7,061 bases of DNA from an uncultured Faecalibacterium sp. Lineage in GTDB: Bacteria; Bacillota; Clostridia; Oscillospirales; Ruminococcaceae. The DNA lies in the NCBI GenBank assembly GCA_934518555.1, contig CAKSXW010000073.1:1-7061 (forward strand), written 5' to 3'. Of the stretch, positions 1 to 5,102 are shown one piece after another. The notes under the pieces are model-generated. The model had not been told where the DNA came from, searched no databases, and was given only the letters and a program-made list of their open reading frames with translations. How positions within the stretch are numbered: position 1 is the stretch's first letter; each line of letters begins with the position of its first letter. A program made the translations under genes and the position numbers.

Positions 1-593
1 TGGATGCTGCCATCTGCGAACAGGTCAAGCACCTTGCCGACCATTCCAGCGACTTTATGAAGCAGTTGGAAAAGGCACGTTCTGCCCACGCAGGCAACCG
101 CTCCGAGTTTGAGACCAAGCTTTCCACCCTGCACAAAGAGCAGGCCGAGACGCAGCGGAAGATCAATGCACTGATCGATTCGCTGGCAGATTTCAGCGAC
201 AGCACCGCTGCTGTCCACCTGAAAAAGCGCATCGAGGAACTGAATGCACAGGATTCCGCCCTGAGTTCCCGCATCCGGGAATTGGAGAGCCTCACCGACA
301 ACGGTGTTCTGGGCGGCATCGAGTTTGACGTGATGCGGCAGCTGCTGACCGTGTTCCACGACAACATCGACGACATGACCGTGACGCAGAAGCGCGCCGC
401 CATCTGCACTGTGGTGCGCAAGGTGGTGTGGGACGGCAAGGTGGCGCATGTGGTGCTCTTCGGTTCACCGGAGGATGAAATCGACTGGACCACCTTCCCG
501 GTAGACCCGGAAGAGGACGAGAACGACCCCGAGGGCGGTGGAGATGGTTCCGATTCTCCGTCCGGCGTTCGCTCGGGTGAGGATAGCAAATGA
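1..593 (+). mobile_element. Right end of a skin-like intervening element splitting a sigK-type sigma gene
   Basis: This stretch is interpreted as the end of a site-specific element inserted in a sporulation sigma gene. Seen directly: the C-terminus of a large serine recombinase runs up to 593, and the 3' half of a sigma-E/K-type gene begins at 589 in another frame, with no matching 5' half before it. Known from the family: in Bacillus subtilis and Clostridioides difficile, sigK is interrupted by a skin element carrying its own serine recombinase, which excises the element in the mother cell during sporulation. Inferred: the element extends leftward out of the window and the 5' half of the sigma gene lies at its far end. 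The alternative is a decayed insertion in a dead sigma gene, but both visible frames are intact. Confidence 0.72.
1..593 (+). CDS. Large serine recombinase, C-terminal part (5' end outside window)
   Basis: This is the C-terminal part of a large serine (resolvase/invertase-type) recombinase, probably the excisionase/integrase of the surrounding element. The frame is open from the first complete codon at position 3, giving 196 visible residues. The catalytic serine domain and most of the DNA-binding region are therefore missing from the window. Visible residues about 20-97 are charged heptad-like helices, consistent with the coiled coil inserted in the zinc-ribbon domain of this family. They are followed by a typical closing segment around residues 128-155 (TQKRAAICTVVRKVVWDGK, then VVLFGS). 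The last 30 or so residues are an acidic Gly/Ser/Asp/Glu tail of low complexity. The TGA stop lies inside the AATGA that begins the sigma homology, so the gene ends on the presumed crossover site. Function is assigned from the C-terminal domain and context only. Confidence 0.82.
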   Translation, partial: DAAICEQVKHLADHSSDFMKQLEKARSAHAGNRSEFETKLSTLHKEQAETQRKINALIDSLADFSDSTAAVHLKKRIEELNAQDSALSSRIRELESLTDNGVLGGIEFDVMRQLLTVFHDNIDDMTVTQKRAAICTVVRKVVWDGKVAHVVLFGSPEDEIDWTTFPVDPEEDENDPEGGGDGSDSPSGVRSGEDSK

Positions 594-598
594 GATCC
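581..598 (+). other. Putative attachment/crossover site (AATGA core) of the skin-like element
   Basis: AATGA at 589-593 is the point where sigma-family homology resumes, as codons for the conserved Asn-Glu of region 2.4. It also contains the recombinase stop codon. An imperfect dyad, GGATAGCAAATGAGATCC, is centred on the two A bases at 589-590, with GGAT/ATCC and CA/TG as the matching pairs. Serine recombinases exchange strands at a central dinucleotide of a roughly symmetric site, so this dyad is a plausible core. From memory, the B. subtilis skin element recombines at repeated AATGA in the same codons of sigK. The partner site at the other end of the element is not in the window. Confidence 0.55.
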
Positions 599-942
599 GG
601 ATGCAGTTCCGCCGGGACCGCAAGACCGGGGCCACCGTATCTCTCCAGGAGACCCTGGAGGCCGACGGCCAGTCGGCCCTGACCCTGGCAGACGTGCTGC
701 AAGATGGGTTTTGCATGGAGGAACAGTGCGAAAAAGACGCCGAGGTCCAGCGGGCCCGGCAGCTTCTGGAGACCCTGCCGGCCCGGGAGCGGCAGATTCT
801 GCTGCTGCGGTACGGCCTGGCCGGGCAGCCGCCCTTGACCCAGCTGGAGACCGCCCGGCTGCTGGGCATCAGCCGCAGCTACATCTCCCGGCTGGAGACC
901 CACGCCCTGGACCAGTTGCGGCAAAGGTGGAACGAAAAGTAG
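589..942 (+). CDS. sigK: 3' half of a split sporulation sigma factor (SigK/SigE type)
   Basis: This encodes the C-terminal 117 residues of a sigma-70-type factor of the SigE/SigK sporulation group. It starts at the end of region 2.4 (NEIRMQFRR), continues through the VSLQETLEAD and LADVL segment typical of SigK/SigE, and ends with a complete region 4 (ERQILLLRYGL, then the helix-turn-helix TQLETARLLGISRSYISRLE at about residues 84-103). Such factors are usually about 230-240 residues, so roughly the first half, including core-binding and -10 recognition, is absent. The frame is open back to 505, but the residues before 589 match the family poorly and no convincing ribosome binding site precedes the possible GTG at 538 or ATG at 544. 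It is therefore probably not translated alone. Excision of the upstream element would join it to its 5' half. SigK is preferred over SigE or SigG mainly because of the skin-like context. A bidirectional terminator follows. Confidence 0.75.
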   Translation, partial: NEIRMQFRRDRKTGATVSLQETLEADGQSALTLADVLQDGFCMEEQCEKDAEVQRARQLLETLPARERQILLLRYGLAGQPPLTQLETARLLGISRSYISRLETHALDQLRQRWNEK

Positions 943-950
943 GACAGTGC

Positions 951-987
951 AAAAAGAGGCAGATCCTTTTGAGGTCTGCCTCTTTTC
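951..987. terminator. Bidirectional intrinsic terminator between convergent genes
   Basis: The arms AAAAGAGGCAGA (952-963) and TCTGCCTCTTTT (975-986) form a 12-bp perfect stem with a short loop. An A-run on the left and a T-run on the right give a U-tract in both directions. It lies 9 nt after the sigma stop codon and about 20 nt beyond the stop of the ABC operon coming from the other side, so it can end both transcripts. Confidence 0.85.
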
Positions 988-1006
988 TGCTCGTTTTCTG
1001 TTATTT

Positions 1007-2677
1007 TCAGCTCAGGCGGCCATGCTCCACCGAGTAGGTCACATCTGCCACCGCCATGGTGGAGCTGCGGTGGGACACCAGCAGCACCGTCTTTTTCCGG
1101 CATTCTGCCTGCACCGCCCGGAGGATCACCCCTTCGTTGAGGCTGTCCAGGTTGGAGGTAGGCTCATCCAGCAGCAAAAACGGTGCATCGTGCAAAAAGG
1201 CCCGGGCCAGGCCGATGCGCTGCCGCTCTCCGCCGGAAAGGGCTCCCCCCAGCTCCCCCACCGGGGTATCGTAGCCCTTGGGCAGGCTGCGGATAAACCC
1301 ATCCAGAGAGGCTTTTTTGCAGGCCTCCTCCACCTGCTGCCGGGTGGCGTCCCGGTTTGCAATGCGGATGTTGTTCTCGATGGTGTCATCAAACAGTTCC
1401 GTCTCCTGGGTCACCAGGCTCTCCTGCTGCCGCAGGGCTGCGGTGTTGACCTGGCGGATATCCTGGTTCCCAAAGCGGATGGTGCCTTTATCCACCTCCC
1501 AGAACCGCATCAGCAGCCGCAAAAAGGTAGATTTGCCGCTGCCGGAACGTCCGGTGATGCCCACGATCTTCCCTTCCGGGATGGTCAGGCTCAGGTTTTG
1601 CAGCACCTGCTGGCCCGGGTAGGCAAAGCACACCTCCTGGGCCTGGGCCCCTGCAAACCGGGTGTCGGTGCCCTGGGTCACCTCCGGGGTCACGGGGGTC
1701 TCCTCCAGCAGGTCCAGCACCCGGTCTGCGCTGGCAAACACCTGGGTCAGGCCAGCCCCCAGGTTTGCCAAAGCCACCACCGGCCCAAAGGAGCTGAGGG
1801 CCGACAGGGTGCACACCAGCACCCCTTCCAGCCCCAGACGGCCCTGGTGCAGCAGGCTCAGGCTCACCCCCAATACCCCCAGCACTGTCAGCAGGATCAG
1901 GGTGTTGGTAATGGCTACAATAAGGCCCTCCCGGTACTTCAGGGCCTGCTGCTTCTGGCCCAGCTGCTGGCTGTGGCGGCAGATGCCCTGGGCCCGGGCA
2001 TCGATATCCTGATATTGCAGGGAATCCTGCAGGCCCCGCAGGCTTTCCAGCACATAGCTGTTGGTATCTGCCAGGGCCTGCCGATATTCCCGGGCCACCG
2101 GCTCCCCTCGCTTTGCGCTCCACACAGGCAGGGCCAGCCCCACCAGCAGGTAACCTGCCAGCAGCACCAGAGCCGGCAGGGGGTGATAACTGGCCACAAA
2201 GCCTGTCATGCCCAGGCCCCAGAGCACCGCAATGGACACCGGGGAGATGGTGTGGGCGTAAAACACCTCCAGGGCCTCGATATCCGCAGTGATCAGCGAG
2301 ATCAGGTCTCCCCGGTCCCGGCCCTCCAGCTTGGCAGGGGCCAGGCGGCGCAGGGCCCCGAACACCTGGTCCCGAATATGGGCCAGCAGCTTAAAGGCGA
2401 TATAGTGGTTGGAGGCCTGCTCGGCGTAGCGCAGCACCCCTCGCAGCAGCGCAAATACCAGGATGCAGGCAAAGGCACTGCCCAGGGTGCTCACCGGGCT
2501 GGCCAGCCCCAGCACCCGCAGAATGGCAAAGCCCCCAAAGATGGTCAAAAAGGTGGCGCAGAAATGCCCTGCCACTCCCATGAGGATGGCGGCCAGCATC
2601 ACCGGCAGCATGGGCCTGCTGAGGGCCAGGAGCCGGGCTGCCATGGCGGCAGGACGGCGGCGATTTTTTTGGTTCAT
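1007..2677 (-). CDS. CydC-like half-size ABC transporter (fused permease and ATPase)
   Basis: This is a 556-residue ABC exporter-fold half transporter with an N-terminal six-helix membrane domain (about residues 1-330) and a C-terminal ATPase. The membrane domain carries the CydC-type signature RGVLRYAEQASNHY, then LAPAKL and GDLISLITADIEALE. The ATPase is complete: Walker A GRSGSGKST at 376-384, Q-loop Gln424, signature LSGGE at 480-484, Walker B LLLDE with catalytic Glu505, and H-loop His536. The ATG start is 1 nt after the stop of the upstream CydD-like gene and is preceded by AGGAGG at 9 nt, so the two are probably translationally coupled and form a heterodimer. CydDC proteins are known as transporters of thiols or heme linked to cytochrome bd assembly. 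No cydAB is visible here, so the substrate is open; heme, a thiol or a peptide are all possible. Confidence 0.85.
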   Translation of the reverse strand: MNQKNRRRPAAMAARLLALSRPMLPVMLAAILMGVAGHFCATFLTIFGGFAILRVLGLASPVSTLGSAFACILVFALLRGVLRYAEQASNHYIAFKLLAHIRDQVFGALRRLAPAKLEGRDRGDLISLITADIEALEVFYAHTISPVSIAVLWGLGMTGFVASYHPLPALVLLAGYLLVGLALPVWSAKRGEPVAREYRQALADTNSYVLESLRGLQDSLQYQDIDARAQGICRHSQQLGQKQQALKYREGLIVAITNTLILLTVLGVLGVSLSLLHQGRLGLEGVLVCTLSALSSFGPVVALANLGAGLTQVFASADRVLDLLEETPVTPEVTQGTDTRFAGAQAQEVCFAYPGQQVLQNLSLTIPEGKIVGITGRSGSGKSTFLRLLMRFWEVDKGTIRFGNQDIRQVNTAALRQQESLVTQETELFDDTIENNIRIANRDATRQQVEEACKKASLDGFIRSLPKGYDTPVGELGGALSGGERQRIGLARAFLHDAPFLLLDEPTSNLDSLNEGVILRAVQAECRKKTVLLVSHRSSTMAVADVTYSVEHGRLS

Positions 2678-2678
2678 C

Positions 2679-4409
2679 TCAGGCTTCCTCCTGTTTTACG
2701 GTCTCCAGCTGTTTCTGGGCAAGGTACAGGCGGCTGTAGGTGCCCTGCCGGGCCAGCAGCTGCTGATGGGTGCCCTGCTCCACCACACGGCCCCGGTCCA
2801 TGACCCAGATGCAGTCACTGTCCACCACATTGGCCAGGCGGTGAGAGATCAGGATAACGGTCTTGCGCCCTGCCAGGCTGTGGATGGCGGCCATGATGTC
2901 GTTTTCGCTTTCCGCATCCACGTTGGAGGTGGCTTCGTCAAAGAGATACACCGGGGTGTCGTGGAGCAGGGCCCGGGCCATGGCCAGACGCTGCCGCTGG
3001 CCGCCGGAAAGGTTGCGGCCCCCCTCCTGCAAGGCAGTTTCCAGGCCCTTCTGGCTGCGGCAGAAATCGGCCAGGTTCACCTGTTCCAGGGCCTCCCACA
3101 GCTGGGCCGGGGTGACCTGGGGCTTTGCCATCCGCAGGTTGCTTTCCACCGTGCCCTTGAAGATGGCGGCATTGTGGGGCACCACCGTAAGGGTACCCAG
3201 CCGCTGGGCCCGCTGCAATTGCTGCACCGGCACGCCTCCCAGGGTCACCTGGCCAGCATCAGCAGTGCGGCTGCCTGCCAGCAGGGCCGCCACAGTGCTT
3301 TTGCCGCAGCCGCTCTCCCCCACCAGGGACACAAAGCTGCCTCCGGGAATGGTCAGGGACACGTCCTGCAAAATGGTGCGGTCCTTCTCGTAGCCAAAGG
3401 TCACATGGTCCAGGGCCAGGGTAGTGTCTGCCGGAGCCTCCTGGATGCCGTCGGCAGGCTCCGGGGCTGCCAGCAGCCGGAAGATCTTTTCCGCCGAGGC
3501 TGCGCCGTTCATGGCGATGTGGAAGTAGCTGCCCAGCAGCCGCAGAGGCAGAAAGAAATCTGCTGCCAGCAGCAGGATGGTCAGGGTATCGGTGAGGTTC
3601 AGCTGCCCTGCCTGAAAGGCCATCACCGCACTGATCATGCCCAGCCCGGCGCCGCCGTAGGCCATCAGGTCCATGAGGGTCACAGAGTTCAGCTGCATGG
3701 TCAGCACCTTCATGGTGATGCGGCGGAACTGCTCTGCCTGGGCGTTCATCTGCTCATGCTTCCAGCCGTCGGCCTGGTAGATCTTCAGGGTGGTAAGGCC
3801 CTGGATGTTCTCCAAAAAGCTGTCTCCCAGAGTGGTGTACTGGCTCCAGTACCGTTCCAGCAGCTTTTTGGCAAATTTTTGCACTGCCACGATGGAAAGG
3901 GGGATCAAAGGCACACAGCACAGCAGGATGCCTGCGGACCGGGGGTGGACCCCCACCAGCAGCAAAAACAGGGTAACGGGGGCCAACAGACTGTAAAACA
4001 GCTGGGGCAGATACTTGGCAAAGTAGGTGTCGATCTGCTCCACGCCCTCGCTGGCCAGCATCACCACCTCACTGGTGGGCACCGTCTCGGTATAGTTGGG
4101 GCCCAGCCGGGTGAGCTTTGCATAAATGGAACTGCGTAGGGTGCACTTGACGTTCTTGGAGGCCTGGTCACTCATGGCCGAGGCCGCCATGGTAAAGCCA
4201 AACCGCAAAGGCAGGGTGCAAAGGCACAGCCCCAGGCTCCACCTCACCAGAGAGACCGTCAGGCTGCCGGCAAAGGCGGCCCCTATCAGCCGGGCCAGGA
4301 GCCGGACCACCACCACGCTGCACAAAAGGCTCAGCCACTGAAAGGCCACGTTGGCCCCCACATAGCGCAGTGCGCCCCGGTCAAAGGACAGCAGTTTTTT
4401 GTTGATCAC
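2679..4409 (-). CDS. CydD-like half-size ABC transporter (fused permease and ATPase)
   Basis: This 576-residue ABC exporter-fold half transporter is the likely partner of the CydC-like protein that follows it. The membrane domain covers about residues 1-315 and includes a CydD-like stretch, FLENIQGLTTLKIYQADG followed by FRRITMKVL. The ATPase has Walker A GESGCGKST at 364-372, signature LSGGQ at 467-471, Walker B FDEATSN with Asp491/Glu492, and H-loop His523. The Q-loop position, normally Gln, reads Val-Pro-His-Asn, making it His412 (CAC at 3174-3176). The start is GTG at 4409, overlapping the stop of the regulator gene by 4 nt, with AAGGAGG 7 nt upstream. This overlap and the 1-nt gap to the next gene show one operon of regulator plus heterodimeric transporter. 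The direction of transport and the substrate cannot be read from the sequence. Confidence 0.85.
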   Translation of the reverse strand: MINKKLLSFDRGALRYVGANVAFQWLSLLCSVVVVRLLARLIGAAFAGSLTVSLVRWSLGLCLCTLPLRFGFTMAASAMSDQASKNVKCTLRSSIYAKLTRLGPNYTETVPTSEVVMLASEGVEQIDTYFAKYLPQLFYSLLAPVTLFLLLVGVHPRSAGILLCCVPLIPLSIVAVQKFAKKLLERYWSQYTTLGDSFLENIQGLTTLKIYQADGWKHEQMNAQAEQFRRITMKVLTMQLNSVTLMDLMAYGGAGLGMISAVMAFQAGQLNLTDTLTILLLAADFFLPLRLLGSYFHIAMNGAASAEKIFRLLAAPEPADGIQEAPADTTLALDHVTFGYEKDRTILQDVSLTIPGGSFVSLVGESGCGKSTVAALLAGSRTADAGQVTLGGVPVQQLQRAQRLGTLTVVPHNAAIFKGTVESNLRMAKPQVTPAQLWEALEQVNLADFCRSQKGLETALQEGGRNLSGGQRQRLAMARALLHDTPVYLFDEATSNVDAESENDIMAAIHSLAGRKTVILISHRLANVVDSDCIWVMDRGRVVEQGTHQQLLARQGTYSRLYLAQKQLETVKQEEA

Positions 4410-4804
4410 GGTCGGTCCTCCTTTTCCGCCGGGTCAGGCCCCAGCAGACGGTCGTATTCGCCAGTAAATATCCGGTCCGGCAGGGCACTGGTCATGGCCA
4501 GGGCAGCGGCAAACCGTTCCTCCTGGGTCAGAGGCTGGCTTACCGGGGGAAAATGGGCCAGGATGGCGTTCAACTCCTGGTCCACCTGCCGGGCCACCCA
4601 GGCTCCCCGGTCGGTAAGGTAGATCTTGCCGTAGTGTTCCTTTACGATCATGCCCCGTTCCATCAGCAGGTTCAGGATCCGCACCACTGAGGGTTTGGTG
4701 ACCCCCAGCTTTTCCGCAATGCAGCGGGAGCTGATGTCCAGATGGGTCCGGGACACCTGATAGATCGCCAGCAGATACCGCAGATGGGCTGCCGTCAGTT
4801 CCAT
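4406..4804 (-). CDS. Short DtxR/MntR-like winged-helix transcriptional regulator
   Basis: This 132-residue protein resembles the N-terminal DNA-binding part of DtxR/MntR metalloregulators. A helical start (LRYLLAIYQVS) is followed by the helix-turn-helix IAEKLGVTKPSVVRILNLL, then the wing (EHYGKIYLTDRG) and a short helical dimerisation-like tail. It lacks a C-terminal SH3-like domain. The start at 4804 was chosen because AAGGAG lies 10 nt upstream and the family homology begins there; the frame is open further up to 4906 but that part runs into the terminator. By eye, the residues that align with the B. subtilis MntR ligands Asp8, Glu11 and His77 are Arg, Leu and a non-His residue, so metal sensing by the usual site is doubtful. 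Its stop overlaps the GTG of the CydD-like gene, so it probably controls its own operon. MarR-like is a less likely alternative. Confidence 0.75.
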   Translation of the reverse strand: MELTAAHLRYLLAIYQVSRTHLDISSRCIAEKLGVTKPSVVRILNLLMERGMIVKEHYGKIYLTDRGAWVARQVDQELNAILAHFPPVSQPLTQEERFAAALAMTSALPDRIFTGEYDRLLGPDPAEKEDRP

Positions 4805-4843
4805 GCCGGTCACTCTCCTTTTTTGCACCGGGGGCTCCCCGAT

Positions 4844-4859
4844 GTTATCATTGGCTAAC
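4844..4859 (-). promoter_or_regulatory. Candidate operator dyad upstream of the DtxR-like gene
   Basis: GTTATCATTGGCTAAC (+ strand) is an imperfect palindrome with GTTA/TAAC ends and an inner C/G pair. On the gene strand it begins GTTAGCC, which recalls half of the DtxR/IdeR consensus core. It overlaps the candidate -10 element, 40 nt upstream of the regulator start, where a bound repressor would block transcription. Only one copy is visible, so this rests on symmetry and position. Confidence 0.35.
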
Positions 4860-4873
4860 TTTGTTTTGCTTAA
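4844..4873 (-). promoter_or_regulatory. Candidate promoter of the DtxR/CydDC-like operon
   Basis: On the minus strand, TTAAGC (4873-4868) and GATAAC (4849-4844) are 18 nt apart and could serve as weak -35 and -10 elements. Some promoter is expected here because the feo operon terminator lies directly upstream. The -35 match to consensus is poor, and it overlaps the end of that terminator's U-tract. Confidence 0.35.
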
Positions 4874-4908
4874 AAAAGAGTGCGAGCCGAGAGGTTCAGC
4901 TCGCACTC
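4872..4908 (-). terminator. Intrinsic terminator of the feoB operon
   Basis: On the minus strand a perfect 10-bp stem, GAGTGCGAGC paired with GCTCGCACTC (4899-4908 and 4878-4887) around an 11-nt loop, is followed directly by six T (4877-4872). It lies 14 nt after the stop of the small Cys-rich gene. The opposite strand has no T-run after the stem, so the terminator works in one direction. Confidence 0.9.
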
Positions 4909-4922
4909 CATAGGTCTAACGC

Positions 4923-5078
4923 TTAGTGGCAGCCCTTGCAGTGGCTGCAATCGCCGCCGCAGCTGCAGCTGCCCCCGTGCTTGTGGGTGTGCCATACGAC
5001 CCAGCCCAGCGCACCGAATACCAGCGCTGCCACGATGATGGTGGGCAGATTAAAGTTTGTTGCAATAAATTCCATCAT
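4923..5078 (-). CDS. FeoB-associated Cys-rich membrane protein
   Basis: This small protein of 51 residues has one membrane segment (about residues 11-30, LPTIIVAALVFGALGWVVWH) followed by a His-rich HTHKH and a Cys-rich tail with the spacing CxCx3CxxCxxC, ending in His. It matches the family of small FeoB-associated Cys-rich proteins found directly after feoB in Firmicutes, thought to sit in the membrane and help iron passage or binding, although the role is not established. It starts at ATG 5078 (a second ATG follows at 5075), with GAAAGGG about 10 nt upstream and 24 nt after the feoB stop. It is therefore co-transcribed with feoB and is followed by the operon terminator. The Cys/His cluster may bind ferrous iron or another metal; which side of the membrane it faces is not clear. 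Confidence 0.88.
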   Translation of the reverse strand: MMEFIATNFNLPTIIVAALVFGALGWVVWHTHKHGGSCSCGGDCSHCKGCH

Positions 5079-5102
5079 ACAGCATACACCCTTTCTTTTC
5101 TA

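Noticed and set aside
538..588. GTG 538 or ATG 544 as a true start of an independent sigma-like gene
   Set aside because: There is no well-spaced ribosome binding site, residues before 589 match the sigma family poorly, and the product would lack region 2. A split gene explains the data better.
292..924. Minus-strand frames opposite the recombinase and sigma segments
   Set aside because: Their products are Arg/Pro/Gln-rich without motifs, and both plus-strand frames here have clear family homology.
947..2803. Long + strand open frame (618 codons) through the CydC-like gene
   Set aside because: It is a GC-driven shadow of the minus-strand ABC gene. Its product is rich in Gln, His, Gly and Pro with no domain, and the real gene has all the ABC motifs and a good ribosome binding site.
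2463..4139. Long + strand open frame (558 codons) through the CydD-like gene
   Set aside because: It is another shadow of a real minus-strand ABC gene, with low-complexity composition and no recognisable domain.
1007..4409. Assignment of the ABC pair as siderophore importers of the IrtAB type
   Set aside because: The DtxR-like neighbour made this tempting, but the membrane domains resemble CydC and CydD, and no siderophore-interacting domain is present.
4805..4906. N-terminal extension of the DtxR-like regulator to the start at 4906
   Set aside because: The added residues come from the promoter and terminator region and match nothing in the family. The ATG at 4804 has a good ribosome binding site.
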